A stretch of DNA of 64,000 bases from Rahnella victoriana. GTDB lineage: Bacteria > Pseudomonadota > Gammaproteobacteria > Enterobacterales > Enterobacteriaceae. Position 1 is the first letter of the stretch; the number at the start of each line of letters is the position of its first letter. The position numbers were made by a program, and so were the translations under genes. Under the pieces are notes generated by a model. That model was not told the DNA's origin. It worked only from the letters and a program-made list of their open reading frames with translations, and did no database searches. Where the stretch lies: positions 162,240-226,239 of the forward strand of contig NZ_SJOJ01000005.1 in NCBI RefSeq assembly GCF_004330295.1. Direction: 5' to 3'. This document shows, piece after piece, positions 46,036 to 55,563 of the stretch.

Positions 46036-46166
46036 CTAACGGCTAAATGTAAGTTTTTTGTGAGGATTTAATTCGCAGAAACGCTAAAATCTCCTCAACT
46101 TTCTGTAAATTCGGCCGATGAAAGTTCTTTCGGTTGTATTCAGACCCCACTTGCGGAGTGATACGG

Positions 46167-47852
46167 ATGTTAATTGGGATAGATTTAGGTACGTCAAACT
46201 GCGCAGTCGCCATCTGGCAGGACGGTCAGTCGGTTCTGGTGCCTAACGTCTACGGCAAAAACCTGACGCCTTCTGTGGTCGGACTGGATGACGACGGCCA
46301 TATTCTGGTCGGCGCACCCGCGCATGCGCGTTTATTTACGCATCCGGATCTTACCCTTTCCAGCTTCAAACGTTTTATGGGGACGGAGCATCCGTTCCGT
46401 CTCGGTCAGCAAACCTTTCGCGCAGAAGAACTCTCCGCCCTGCTGCTGCGCAGCCTGAAAGCGGATGTCGAGCAATACTGCGGCGTGCAGGTGGATCGCG
46501 CGATCATCACCGTCCCCGCCTATTTTAATGATATTCAGCGTAAAGCCGTGAAAGCCGCCGGTGAACTGGCCGGGCTGCACGTCGAGCGTCTGCTCAATGA
46601 GCCGACCGCTGCCTCGCTGGCGTACGGGCTGGTCAATCAGCAGGAACAGAAATTCCTGGTGTTCGATCTGGGCGGCGGCACCTTTGATGTGTCGATCATT
46701 GATATGTTCGAAGGCGTGATCGAAGTGCGCGCCAGCAGCGGTGACGTGTTCCTCGGCGGTGACGATTTTACCCGCAGTCTGGTCAGCTGGATGCTGGCGC
46801 AATATCCGCAACTGAATAAAGACGATACCGCGCTGTTCGGGCAACTGGTGACGCTGGCGGAGAAAGCCAAATGCCAGCTGACGACTGAAGAGAGCACCAC
46901 GATCAGATACCAGTGGAAAGGCCAGTCGCTGAACTGGACGCTGACCAGCGGCGTGCTGGCGCAGTGTTGCGAAAGCACGCTGGAACGGATGAAAAAGCCG
47001 GTGATTCAGGCGCTGCGCGATGCCAAATTCTCCGCCGATGAGGTGGATCACGTGGTGCTGGTCGGCGGCGCGACGCGTATGCCGCTGGTGCGTCAGGCGG
47101 TCGCCCGTCTGTTCGGACGCTTCCCGCGCAGCGAACTGCAACCGGACGAAGCCATTGCGCTCGGTGCCGGTATTCAGGCCGGTCTGGCGCTACAGGATCA
47201 GGCGCTGGACGATATCGTTCTGACGGATGTGATGCCCTTTACGCTCGGTATCGGGATTTCGCGTCCGAAAGGCGACGGCTACGAAGACGGTCACTTCCTT
47301 CCGCTGATCGAGCGAAACAGCTTTGTGCCGGTCAGCCGGGTGGAATCCATTGTGACGATTTCCGATCAACAAACGCATCTGAATCTGTCGGTGTATCAGG
47401 GCGAAGCGCGGCGGGTGGCTGACAACATTCTGCTGGGGTCGCTGACGGTGGATGTGCCGCCGCGTCCGGCGGGTGAAATGACCGCCGACGTGCGTTTCAC
47501 TTACACCCTTGACGGTATTCTGGAAGTGGAGTGCAAAATCACCAGCACCGGTCTGGTGGAAAAACTGGTGATCGAGAAAGCGCCGGGCAGCCTGACGCCT
47601 GCGCAAATCACGGAAAGCCTGCTGAAACTGGAAGCCATCAAACAGCATCCGCGCGATCAACTGGTTAACCGCCAGTTAGTGGCGGAAGCCAACGCCTATT
47701 ACGAGCAAAGCCTCGGCGATCAGCGGCAGTTTATCGCCGATCAGTTGTATCGCTTTGAGCATGTTCTGGATACCCAGGATGCGCGGCTGATTGCCGCAGC
47801 GCGCAAGGAGTTTGAGGCGCTGCTGGTGCATATGCGCCGGGAATGGGAATAA
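46167..47852 (+). CDS. hscC: HscC-type Hsp70 chaperone
   Basis: 561 residues, shorter than DnaK (about 638), with a full ATPase domain: MLIGIDLGTSNCAVAIWQDG, VPAYFNDIQRKAVKAAGELAG, NEPTAASLAYGL, FLVFDLGGGTFDVSIID, VLVGGATRMPLVR and ALGAGIQAGLAL. A reduced substrate-binding domain (VLTDVMPFTLGIGISRPKGDG, IVTISDQQTHLNLSVYQGE) lacks the long DnaK helical lid. Overall it matches E. coli HscC. The ATG at 46167 with GGAG upstream is chosen over a frame start 11 codons earlier. The next gene, a J-like partner, starts 4 bp after its stop, as E. coli HscC is linked to DjlB/DjlC. Confidence 0.9.
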   Translation: MLIGIDLGTSNCAVAIWQDGQSVLVPNVYGKNLTPSVVGLDDDGHILVGAPAHARLFTHPDLTLSSFKRFMGTEHPFRLGQQTFRAEELSALLLRSLKADVEQYCGVQVDRAIITVPAYFNDIQRKAVKAAGELAGLHVERLLNEPTAASLAYGLVNQQEQKFLVFDLGGGTFDVSIIDMFEGVIEVRASSGDVFLGGDDFTRSLVSWMLAQYPQLNKDDTALFGQLVTLAEKAKCQLTTEESTTIRYQWKGQSLNWTLTSGVLAQCCESTLERMKKPVIQALRDAKFSADEVDHVVLVGGATRMPLVRQAVARLFGRFPRSELQPDEAIALGAGIQAGLALQDQALDDIVLTDVMPFTLGIGISRPKGDGYEDGHFLPLIERNSFVPVSRVESIVTISDQQTHLNLSVYQGEARRVADNILLGSLTVDVPPRPAGEMTADVRFTYTLDGILEVECKITSTGLVEKLVIEKAPGSLTPAQITESLLKLEAIKQHPRDQLVNRQLVAEANAYYEQSLGDQRQFIADQLYRFEHVLDTQDARLIAAARKEFEALLVHMRREWE

Positions 47853-47856
47853 CACG

Positions 47857-48414
47857 ATGGGCATCTGGACGGTTCTTGGCATTGAACCCACGCAGGATCT
47901 GACGGTGATTAAGCGTGCCTATGCCCGTCAGCTGAAAACCACCCGGCCCGATCAGGATCCCGATGCCTATCAGCGTCTGCGTGAGGCGTTTGAATCCGCC
48001 AAACGTGGCGAACAATTTTGGGGTGTCAGTGACGTTGTCACTAATCCCATCCCGCTGATGATTGTCACCGGTGAGGGATTAATCCGCCGGACGCAGGTTC
48101 ACCATCAGGTTTCTGCCACGGCCAGTCTGCTGCTGGAGAATGAACTCGCCGGGCTGAAACAACTGGCGGACTGTCTGTCGGGCGAGTTGCTGCAAAACCT
48201 GCAGTTGCGCGAGATGTTCAGTCAGCAACTGGCCTGGGAACTGGCAGAGCGCGAAGGCCTGACCCCGGCGTTGCTGGAAAGTGTGGCGGCCCTGATGGAA
48301 TGGGGGATCAATAATTATCAGCCTGACGGGATTTCAGGCTATCAGCTTGACGCGATGTATCAGCAGATTGAGCATACCGGCGCGGGGCGTCACGGACAGG
48401 TACTGAAGCCATGA
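47857..48414 (+). CDS. J-domain-like partner of HscC (short form)
   Basis: 185 residues from the ATG at 47857. The N-terminal region MGIWTVLGIEPTQDLTVIK, with RAYARQLKTTRPDQDPDAYQ following, is a J-domain-like helix pair in which the universal HPD tripeptide reads RPD. The following about 110 residues (ELAGLKQLADCL, LREMFSQQLAWELAEREGL, GINNYQPDGISGYQLDAM) are repeated in the next gene, showing tandem duplication; this copy lacks the membrane part. It is probably a DjlB/DjlC-type co-chaperone. Loss of the HPD His would normally abolish Hsp70 stimulation, but in this family the Arg appears to be standard. Confidence 0.72.
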   Translation: MGIWTVLGIEPTQDLTVIKRAYARQLKTTRPDQDPDAYQRLREAFESAKRGEQFWGVSDVVTNPIPLMIVTGEGLIRRTQVHHQVSATASLLLENELAGLKQLADCLSGELLQNLQLREMFSQQLAWELAEREGLTPALLESVAALMEWGINNYQPDGISGYQLDAMYQQIEHTGAGRHGQVLKP

Positions 48415-48457
48415 AGCCGGTGTTAATCAGGGCGCGGTTTCACTTCCGGGAGGGGAA

Positions 48458-49798
48458 ATGAGTCATCAGGGAATATGGGCTGTGTTGGGCATTGCGCCGA
48501 CGCAGGATCTCAGCCTCATCAAACAGGCCTATGCGCGTCAGCTGAAAAACACGCGACCGGATCAGGACCCGCAAGGCTATCAGCGCCTGCGCGAAGCGTT
48601 CGATGCGGCCAGAAACGGCAGCCCTCCGTCCGGAAGGACCATGCCGTTGCCGCAGGGGCCGGCGGGCGACACTGAAGCGCCCGCCGCCGCGCCGGAAGCG
48701 GTTTCTCCCGCACCGGTGGTCGTGCGTGAAGATCCCGCCAGACTGGCGTTTAAAGCCAAAGCCCGGGCGAACCGGGTGGCGCTGGCGCAAATTCCGCAGA
48801 TTATTGATGCGATGATGGACGATGAAACGGAAGGTTTACAGCAACTGGTTGCCTGTCTGGCGTCTGATGCCCTGCCCACGCTGGATCTGCGCGAGCAATT
48901 CAGTCAGTCGCTGGCAAAACAACTCAGCGAGCGTGAAGGACTGTATTCCGCCCTGTTGATCAAGGTTTCCGGCATCATGGGCTGGGACGTTGATCACTAT
49001 CAGCCGGGCGGTATTTCCGCTCAGCGTCTGGCCGCGCTGCACCGGCAGATTGACATGACGGGCGCGAATTATTACTGGTCGGTGCTGGCACGGGAATATC
49101 AGGACTCCGCGTTAAACCGTTTACGGCTGCGGTTGCTGACGGTGGAAGGCGCGACGCTGCCCTGGTGGGCGAGACTGGTGCCGGATTTTCTGACCTCGCT
49201 GCGCGATAAACTCCGGGACATCAGAACGCATTATCCGGTATTGCTGCCGCGCGTGAATCCGGTGTTACTGAAAACCTTGTCTGAAACCCGGCTGGCCCTG
49301 AGCTGGGGCACCGTTTTCCTGACCGGATTCTGGTTACTGCTGATCATGCTGGCGACCCGCGAGCACGCAAATCCCTGGCCGGTACGCGCAAGTCTGATCC
49401 TGCTCGTCGGGTTATATATTCACGGGTACAGTTTTCTCGATCAGAAACTGCGACACAAGCCGCGTCTTTGGTGCGCCACGGTGAGTGCATTCTCCGTGCT
49501 TTCGACCGCCATTATGGTGAAAATCTTGCTGGGCTTTTTCTCGGTATTTAAGCCCGATGCCGGAAATCTGGCGATGGCAGTGACCAATTACGGCGTACTC
49601 AGCGCCAGCAGTTTTTGCGTATTGTGGATGATGGCGCCAAAACACTGGAAATGGTACGGCGTGCCGCTAAACGCCATGATCATTTTACTGATTTTCCCGT
49701 GGCAACTGATGAGAAGAACCCGGGGCGTGGTCGGGATCGTCGCTTTTGTTTTCTTACTGTTTATTTACGCCCTGCTGCTCGCCTTCGGATTATCTTAA
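48458..49798 (+). CDS. J-domain-like membrane protein, partner of HscC (long form)
   Basis: 446 residues. N-terminal J-like segment IWAVLGIAPTQDLSLIKQAY, with RPDQDPQGYQ again replacing HPD. A Pro/Ala linker follows, then a domain shared with the preceding gene (LREQFSQSLAKQLSEREGL, DVDHYQPGGISAQRLAAL). About six membrane helices fill the C-terminal third, starting SWGTVFLTGFWLLLIML. The layout resembles E. coli DjlC/HscD-type membrane co-chaperones. Excellent GGAGG RBS. It would place HscC activity at the inner membrane. Its stop overlaps the convergent LuxR-type gene by 4 bp. Confidence 0.77.
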   Translation: MSHQGIWAVLGIAPTQDLSLIKQAYARQLKNTRPDQDPQGYQRLREAFDAARNGSPPSGRTMPLPQGPAGDTEAPAAAPEAVSPAPVVVREDPARLAFKAKARANRVALAQIPQIIDAMMDDETEGLQQLVACLASDALPTLDLREQFSQSLAKQLSEREGLYSALLIKVSGIMGWDVDHYQPGGISAQRLAALHRQIDMTGANYYWSVLAREYQDSALNRLRLRLLTVEGATLPWWARLVPDFLTSLRDKLRDIRTHYPVLLPRVNPVLLKTLSETRLALSWGTVFLTGFWLLLIMLATREHANPWPVRASLILLVGLYIHGYSFLDQKLRHKPRLWCATVSAFSVLSTAIMVKILLGFFSVFKPDAGNLAMAVTNYGVLSASSFCVLWMMAPKHWKWYGVPLNAMIILLIFPWQLMRRTRGVVGIVAFVFLLFIYALLLAFGLS

Positions 49799-50400
49799 AA
49801 AACTTTATTTTTTATAAACCGCAGACAGGTTAATAATTCAGAATCCGAGTTAAGGCTGAATTTAGACATGATTTTTCTTTTATGTGCGCTGACGCATTTC
49901 ACCCCGATGCGCATTTCGCGGGCAATCTGGTCCACGTCATTTCCGCGATGAAAATGTTTGGCGACATTAATTTGCATCGGTGACAGCATCTGATGATTGC
50001 ATTGAGAACAGTTGCGCGGAAGCTGACCGGGCATGCCGCTGGTGCGGTTCACCCAGCCATTAAATATCAGTTTTTTCATGCGGTTCAGGGAACATTGCCG
50101 GTTGATAAAAATAATGTTGCTAATGCACAACGGGAGTTCTGCCGTAAACGGCACGGTCCGGCAATCATAAACCCCGATGATCAGGCTGTGCGCGTGGCGG
50201 GCCTGCAACAGCGGCGGACACACATGGATTTCGCCCGCGCTGAAATGTTTCACGATAATGTCAGCATACGGGATATTGCTTTCGTCCATATCCTGTATCT
50301 GCACCTGCATATTCTTTTCCGTCTCAAATATCTGGGTCAGAAAATGCGTCATGCCGAGACGATACGCCATATTAGGGTCTTCAAAAATAATATTGATCAT
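49795..50400 (-). CDS. LuxR-type orphan transcriptional regulator
   Basis: 201 residues. The C-terminal helix-turn-helix is of the LuxR/FixJ type: LSPMQINVAKHFHRGNDVDQ, then IAREMRIGVKCVSAHKRKIM and SKFSLNSDSELLTCL. The N-terminal part is not a canonical receiver; it lacks a clear phospho-Asp context. A CSQCNHQML stretch with two cysteines lies before the HTH, together with an upstream NCS. This architecture resembles enterobacterial orphan regulators of fimbriae or capsule (RcsA- or EcpR-like), but I cannot name it. A GGTGTAA palindrome lies about 107 bp upstream. Confidence 0.75.
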   Translation of the reverse strand: MINIIFEDPNMAYRLGMTHFLTQIFETEKNMQVQIQDMDESNIPYADIIVKHFSAGEIHVCPPLLQARHAHSLIIGVYDCRTVPFTAELPLCISNIIFINRQCSLNRMKKLIFNGWVNRTSGMPGQLPRNCSQCNHQMLSPMQINVAKHFHRGNDVDQIAREMRIGVKCVSAHKRKIMSKFSLNSDSELLTCLRFIKNKVF

Positions 50401-50506
50401 GACATCCGTCTGTTATTTAACATATAAAACGCCGCGTAGTGCCCCTGCGTTTTATGGGGAGATGTCAATTTTGTTAATATTCCTTTTTAACCTCAAGAAA
50501 TTTTAA

Positions 50507-50522
50507 GGTGTAATTTTACACC
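50507..50522. promoter_or_regulatory. 16-bp palindromic element GGTGTAA-TT-TTACACC
   Basis: Perfect 7-bp arms with a 2-nt centre, between the LuxR-type gene start (50400) and the amyA stop (50571). It shares 13 of 14 arm positions with the element at 9042. It is probably an operator of the LuxR-type gene; the regulator is unknown. Confidence 0.45.
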
Positions 50523-50570
50523 GTCGGGATCAGGGGCGGCACGGCATCATTTCCGCCCCTGAGAATTTCT

Positions 50571-52052
50571 TTACTCTGTCAGCACCCAGACGCTGACACT
50601 GCCGCCATCGCAATAAAATAACGCCTTGCCCTCTCCGTCGCTTTCAACGATATCCTGGCGGTTTTCCAGCAGGTCACGCCATTTTTTGTGGGCGAAATGC
50701 TCACCGAGTTCCAGCGTTTTCTCCCCCGTTTCGCTGTTGGACATCACCACCACGCAGCCCGGATGTTCTGCGGTGCCGCTGCGGGCAAACGCGATGCAGT
50801 TCGGGTGATCCAGATAATCAGTTTGTGCGCCCCAGGCGTAGGTCTGCCGTGCCCGGATTAAGGTTTCCAGCCCCGGGATCACCGGCATATCGATGGTGTA
50901 ACTGTTGCCGTCGTCACCTTCGTCTTCATAGGTCGCACCCAACAGGTCCGGATAAAACACAATCGGTACGCCCTGCTCGCGCAGTAAGATCAGGGCATAA
51001 GCCAGCGGTTTAAACCACGGCTCAATGGGTGCTTCCAGTGACTGCAACGGCTGAGTGTCGTGGTTGGCGACCAGCGTCACCGCATGTGCCGGATCGGCGG
51101 CGACCAGCGTATTGTCGAAAACAGTGCTCAGGTTGTAATCCGCCCCCTGTTTTGACGCATGATGGAAATTCAGTTGCAGCGGAGCATCAAACAGCAGGGT
51201 TTTGCCCTCGACCTGATCAATGTAATTTTGCAGGGTCGGCACATCGTGCGACCAGTATTCCGCGACGATAAACATCGGCTGTTCCGCGACCTCCTGAATA
51301 TGGTCGATCCAGTCTTTGTAGAACCATGCAGGAATGTGTTTGACGGCGTCGAGACGAAAACCGCTGCACTGCGTTTGCTCCATCAGCCAGCGCGCCCAGT
51401 ATTTCAGCTCTTCATCCACCGCCTTGTTGCGAAAATCAACGTTGGCGCCCATCAGGTAATCGTAATTACCGAATTCGTCATCCACCTGATCGTTCCAGCC
51501 ACCGCCGGTATAGTCGTTAATGATTTTGAAGATGCCCTGTTCATCCGGATTTTCGATGTGATCGACACCGCTGAAACAATGGTAATCCCAGATGAATGCA
51601 GAATGCTGGCCGTTGCGGGCGGCAAAGATAAAACGTGTCCAGGCATCGGCTTCGATGATGTCATCGCTGATGTCTTCGCGGTTGTCGATATTGACGCGGT
51701 TGACCTGTACCCGCTCTTTCTCATCTGCGCCCATTTTGTGATTGAGCACCACGTCGAGGATCACGCCAAGCTGATGCGTTTTCAGTGCACTGATGGCCGC
51801 CAGTAACCCTTCTTTATCGCCATATTTGGTGGCGCGGCTGCCCTTCTGGTCAAACTCGCCGAGATCAAACAGATCATAGGTGTCATAACCGACCGAATAG
51901 CCGCCGGAATCGCCTTTATAAGCGGGCGGAAGCCAGACGGCGGTGATGCCTGTTTCGGCCAGCCATGCCGCCTTTTCCGCCACTTCTGGCCAGAGTTTCC
52001 CGCCATCCGGGTAATACCAGTGAAAGAACTGAAACAACGTAGGATTCTGCAT
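50571..52052 (-). CDS. amyA: Cytoplasmic alpha-amylase AmyA
   Basis: 493 residues, no signal peptide, colinear with E. coli AmyA. All GH13 regions are visible: region [12 protein letters not shown], region [13 protein letters not shown] (nucleophile Asp), region [12 protein letters not shown] (acid Glu), and region [11 protein letters not shown] (third Asp). It hydrolyses internal alpha-1,4 bonds of maltodextrins or glycogen in the cytoplasm. It is downstream of proP but separated by a strong terminator. A GGGGCGG/CCGCCCC inverted repeat lies just past its stop. Confidence 0.96.
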   Translation of the reverse strand: MQNPTLFQFFHWYYPDGGKLWPEVAEKAAWLAETGITAVWLPPAYKGDSGGYSVGYDTYDLFDLGEFDQKGSRATKYGDKEGLLAAISALKTHQLGVILDVVLNHKMGADEKERVQVNRVNIDNREDISDDIIEADAWTRFIFAARNGQHSAFIWDYHCFSGVDHIENPDEQGIFKIINDYTGGGWNDQVDDEFGNYDYLMGANVDFRNKAVDEELKYWARWLMEQTQCSGFRLDAVKHIPAWFYKDWIDHIQEVAEQPMFIVAEYWSHDVPTLQNYIDQVEGKTLLFDAPLQLNFHHASKQGADYNLSTVFDNTLVAADPAHAVTLVANHDTQPLQSLEAPIEPWFKPLAYALILLREQGVPIVFYPDLLGATYEDEGDDGNSYTIDMPVIPGLETLIRARQTYAWGAQTDYLDHPNCIAFARSGTAEHPGCVVVMSNSETGEKTLELGEHFAHKKWRDLLENRQDIVESDGEGKALFYCDGGSVSVWVLTE

Positions 52053-52132
52053 ACAGGCTTTCCATTCGAGTGACCGGGAAATGAAGTATGGAGCAGGAAC
52101 GGGAAAAATGTGGCGGCAGCCGGTCTTCAGGC

Positions 52133-52165
52133 AAAAAAAAGCCGGTCAGCAAGGTGACCGGCTTT
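52133..52165 (-). terminator. Rho-independent terminator of proP
   Basis: On the minus strand GCCGGTCA-CCTTGC-TGACCGGC followed by eight T residues, 21 bp after the proP stop. Confidence 0.93.
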
Positions 52166-52185
52166 GTGTGTGCGTCAGATCTGAA

Positions 52186-53688
52186 TCAGTTGATATCAGG
52201 ATGCTGCGCGATCAGGTTTTTGCGTTTGGCTTCCAGTTCGATGATCTGCGCGTCAATATCTTCGATTTTATGTTCGATATTGTCGTGATGTTCCTGCAGG
52301 ATCTCACGGGCTTCGGCGCGGTCAGAGGCCGCTGGCGTCGCGCCTTTCAGCGGACGGTTGGCGGTTTCTTTCATGAAGATACCGGTCACCAGACCAATCA
52401 TCGCCACCACCATCAGGTAATAGGCAGGCATGTACAGGTTATTGGTCGCTTCCACCAGCCAGGCGGCGATGGTTGGCGTCAGACCGGCAATCAGCACCGA
52501 CACGTTAAAGGCAATCGCCAGCGCACTGTAGCGGATATGCGTCGGGAACATCGCCGGTAAGGTCGAGGCCATCACGCCGATGAAGCAGTTCAGCAATACC
52601 GCAAGGATCAGCAACCCTAAGAAAATCAGCCCGATCACATCACTGTTAATCAGGATGAAGCACGGGATCGCCAGAATAAACAGGCCGATACTGCCGATGA
52701 TCACGAAGGGCTTACGGCCAAAGCGGTCACTGAGCATCCCCATAAACGGCTGGACGAACAGCATACCGACCATAATCGCAATGATGATCAGCACACCGTG
52801 GTCTTCCGAATAATGCAGGCTGTGCGACAGGTAGCTTGGCATGTACGTCAGCAGCATGTAATAGGTGACGTTGGTGGCAATGACCATGCCCACGCAGATG
52901 ATCAGCGGACGCCACTGTTTGGTCAGGATCTCGCGGAAAGATACGCGCGGCGGTTCGGCAATGTCCTTACGCGAATCGCTGTCGATTTTGTCCACGTGCT
53001 GCTGGAACGTCGGGGTTTCTTCCAGCGCATGACGCAGGTAAATACCGATCAGCCCCAGCGGTGCGGCGATGAAGAACGGAATACGCCAGCCCCATTCGAG
53101 GAAGTTCGCTTCACCCACAATGCTGGAAATCAGCACCACGACGCCCGCACCCAGGATAAATCCGGCGATAGAACCGAAGTCCAGCCAGCTGCCTAGGAAG
53201 CCGCGTTTTCTGTCCGGCGAGTATTCTGCGACGAAAATCGCCGCACCGGTGTATTCGCCACCGACCGAGAAACCCTGCGCCAGTTTTGCCAGCAACAGCA
53301 GGATCGGCGCCCAGATGCCGATCGAGTCATAACCCGGTATCAGCCCGATACAGAAGGTACTGACGGACATGATAATAATGGTGACGGAGAGCACTTTCTG
53401 ACGGCCAAATTTGTCGCCGAGCGCCCCGAAGAACAGACCGCCCAGAGGCCTGACCAGGAAGGGAACCGAGAAGGTTGCCAGTGCGGCAATCATCTGGATA
53501 CCGGGATCTGCGCCGGGGAAGAATACCTGACCTAACGCGAAGGCAACGAAACCATACACACCGAAATCGAACCACTCCATGGCGTTACCGAGTGCGGCAG
53601 CGGTAATGGCTTTTTTCAGCTTGGTATCATCGATGATGGTGATGTCGTTGATTTGCATCGGTTTAACACGTTTTTTTCTTAATCTCAT
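52186..53688 (-). CDS. proP: Osmosensing proline/betaine transporter ProP
   Basis: 500 residues of the MFS sugar-porter-like ProP family, matching E. coli ProP throughout: DDTKLKKAITAAALGNAMEW, FFGALGDKFGRQKVL, AQGFSVGGEYTGAAIFVAEY, SPDRKRGFLGSWLDFGS and AMFPTHIRYSALAIAFNVS. The C-terminal about 45 residues (EIHHDNIEHKI-like heptads ending NLIAQHPDIN) form the cytoplasmic coiled coil used for osmosensing. A proton symporter for proline, betaine and other osmolytes. AAAGG precedes the ATG at 53688. Confidence 0.96.
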   Translation of the reverse strand: MRLRKKRVKPMQINDITIIDDTKLKKAITAAALGNAMEWFDFGVYGFVAFALGQVFFPGADPGIQMIAALATFSVPFLVRPLGGLFFGALGDKFGRQKVLSVTIIIMSVSTFCIGLIPGYDSIGIWAPILLLLAKLAQGFSVGGEYTGAAIFVAEYSPDRKRGFLGSWLDFGSIAGFILGAGVVVLISSIVGEANFLEWGWRIPFFIAAPLGLIGIYLRHALEETPTFQQHVDKIDSDSRKDIAEPPRVSFREILTKQWRPLIICVGMVIATNVTYYMLLTYMPSYLSHSLHYSEDHGVLIIIAIMVGMLFVQPFMGMLSDRFGRKPFVIIGSIGLFILAIPCFILINSDVIGLIFLGLLILAVLLNCFIGVMASTLPAMFPTHIRYSALAIAFNVSVLIAGLTPTIAAWLVEATNNLYMPAYYLMVVAMIGLVTGIFMKETANRPLKGATPAASDRAEAREILQEHHDNIEHKIEDIDAQIIELEAKRKNLIAQHPDIN

Positions 53689-53906
53689 CCTTTACATCCC
53701 TTTTCTAAAATACTCCACATTTCACCGTGAGATATTTTTGTTCGTACCCTTTAACTATTTCAGGTATCAATAATTTCTAAGCAAGCCATATCATTATAGG
53801 ATGCTTTTGCGCTGGAGCAAAAGTCTGCCATTTTGTGATCAGCCTTACATTTTTGTTTTCCCCTGCCGCCGTTTTGCTTCGCTAAGTGGTAATGTGTTTT
53901 CAATTT

Positions 53907-53925
53907 AATGAAACTGCATTTTAAT
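53907..53925. promoter_or_regulatory. KdgR-type operator upstream of ogl
   Basis: AATGAAACTGCATTTTAAT agrees with the KdgR consensus AATRAAAYRNYRTTTYATT at 17 of 19 positions, 56 bp before the ogl start codon. It predicts repression of ogl-kdgF in the absence of pectin. Confidence 0.7.
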
Positions 53926-53980
53926 TAATGAAAAGGAAGCCGGAACAACGGCTGATTTCATGCTACTTATGGGGTGAATC

Positions 53981-55162
53981 ATGGCAAAAGGTTCTCAGAT
54001 TCAATTTAGTTTCCACACCGTTCAGGATCCGCAGACCGGTGCCCGCGTTACGCGTCTGACGCCGCCGGATGTGTTGTGTCATCGTAACTATTTCTATCAG
54101 AAATGTTTTACCCGCGATGGCAACCGGCTGTTGTTTGCCGGTGAATTTGACGGCAACCGCAACTATTACCTGCTGGATCTCAAAACGCAGAAAGCGGTTC
54201 AGCTCACCGAAGGCAAAGGTGATAACACCTTTGGCGGCTTCCTGTCACCGGATGATCAGTCGCTTTATTACGTCAAAAATGAGCGCAGTTTGCAGTGCGT
54301 AAAACTGGCTGATTTCAGCGAGAAAACCGTCTATACCGTGCCGGAAGAATGGGTCGGCTATGGCACCTGGGTGGCGAACAGCGAATGCACCAGCCTGGTG
54401 GGGATCGAAATCAGCCGTGAAGACTGGACACCGCTGTCCGACTGGAAAATCTTCCAGGAGTTTTATCACAGCAACCCGCATTGCCGCCTGCTGCGTGTCG
54501 ATTTACTCAGTGGCAAATCCCGCGTGATCCACGAGAAAAACGAATGGCTGGGGCACCCGATTTATCGTCCGTTTGATGACAGCACGGTGGCATTCTGTCA
54601 CGAAGGCCCGCACGATCTGGTCGATGCGCGGATGTGGCTGGTGAATGAAGACGGCAGTCATGTGCGCAAGGTCAAAGAACATGCGCCGGGTGAAAGCTGC
54701 ACGCATGAATTCTGGGTGCCTGACGGTTCGGCGCTGGTGTATGTTTCCTATCTGAAAGGCCAGCATGACCGGCATATCCGCCGTTTCGATCCGCAGACCG
54801 GCGAAGATATTTGCCTGATGACCATGCCCGCCTGCTCGCATCTGATGAGTAACGAAAACGGTACGCTGCTGGTCGGCGACGGTTCGGGAACGCCGGTGGA
54901 TGTCAAAGATACCGCCAGCCATACCATTGAAAACGATCCGTGGTTGTATATTTTCGACGCCGAAACCCGTCAGCATGCGCCGCTGGCCGCGCACAACAGT
55001 TCATGGCGTGTGCTGGATGGCGACCGTCAGGTCACGCATCCGCATCCTTCCTTCTCGCCGGATGACCGTCATGTGTTGTTCACCACCGATTACGAAGGAA
55101 AACCCGCGTTGTATCTGGCGGAAATCCCGGATGCCCTGCTCAGCTCATTAAGAAAGGATTAA
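53981..55162 (+). CDS. ogl: Oligogalacturonate lyase Ogl (PL22)
   Basis: 393 residues, a seven-bladed propeller of the PL22 family, strongly similar to Dickeya Ogl: LCHRNYFYQKCFTRDGNRL, DNTFGGFLSPDDQSLYYVKN, WVGYGTWVANSECT, GHPIYRPFDDSTVAFCHEGP, HDLVDARMWLVNEDGS and HAPGESCTHEFW. His242 in THEF corresponds to the catalytic base reported for the Yersinia enzyme. It cleaves unsaturated digalacturonate in the cytoplasm to two 5-keto-4-deoxyuronate precursors. The kdgF start codon lies 3 bp beyond its stop. Confidence 0.95.
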   Translation: MAKGSQIQFSFHTVQDPQTGARVTRLTPPDVLCHRNYFYQKCFTRDGNRLLFAGEFDGNRNYYLLDLKTQKAVQLTEGKGDNTFGGFLSPDDQSLYYVKNERSLQCVKLADFSEKTVYTVPEEWVGYGTWVANSECTSLVGIEISREDWTPLSDWKIFQEFYHSNPHCRLLRVDLLSGKSRVIHEKNEWLGHPIYRPFDDSTVAFCHEGPHDLVDARMWLVNEDGSHVRKVKEHAPGESCTHEFWVPDGSALVYVSYLKGQHDRHIRRFDPQTGEDICLMTMPACSHLMSNENGTLLVGDGSGTPVDVKDTASHTIENDPWLYIFDAETRQHAPLAAHNSSWRVLDGDRQVTHPHPSFSPDDRHVLFTTDYEGKPALYLAEIPDALLSSLRKD

Positions 55163-55165
55163 GTG

Positions 55166-55486
55166 ATGTTTACGTTTAAAAAAGATATTCCCCTGCAGGA
55201 TCTGGGCGACGGTGTAAGCCGTCGCGTTCTGGCGCATGACGGCACCATGATGGCCGTCGAAGTGTATTTTGAAGAAGGTGCGGTAGGTCCGATGCATAAC
55301 CATGTGCATGAACAACTGACCTACGTGTTGTCCGGCCGGTTTAAATTCACCATCGGTGAGGAAACGCATGAAGTGAGCGCAGGCGATACGCTGTATAAAA
55401 AACCGTACATCATGCACGGCTGCGTATGTCTGGAAAAAGGGGTGTTGCTGGATACCTTCACTCCGCAACGGCAGGATTTCCTTTAA
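55166..55486 (+). CDS. kdgF: Pectin degradation cupin KdgF
   Basis: 106 residues, a single small cupin. Metal-binding motif GPMHNHVHEQLTYVLSGRFK (His residues of HNHVHE) and a second half ETHEVSAGDTLYKKPYIMHG. KdgF converts 4,5-unsaturated galacturonate to its linear ketonized form after Ogl acts. ATG at 55166 preferred (GGATTAAG upstream); a GTG one codon earlier opens the frame. Second gene of ogl-kdgF. Confidence 0.92.
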   Translation: MFTFKKDIPLQDLGDGVSRRVLAHDGTMMAVEVYFEEGAVGPMHNHVHEQLTYVLSGRFKFTIGEETHEVSAGDTLYKKPYIMHGCVCLEKGVLLDTFTPQRQDFL

Positions 55487-55508
55487 CCCGTCATCTTTTG
55501 ATTTGCAT

Positions 55509-55543
55509 AAAAAAACCGGTGCCACAGGGGCACCGGTTTTTTT
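55509..55543. terminator. Bidirectional terminator between kdgF and the RpiB-like gene
   Basis: ACCGGTGCC-ACAGG-GGCACCGGT flanked by an A-run on the left and seven T residues on the right. It serves both convergent transcripts. Confidence 0.95.
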
Positions 55544-55563
55544 GTCACGCTGAAAACGAAATC

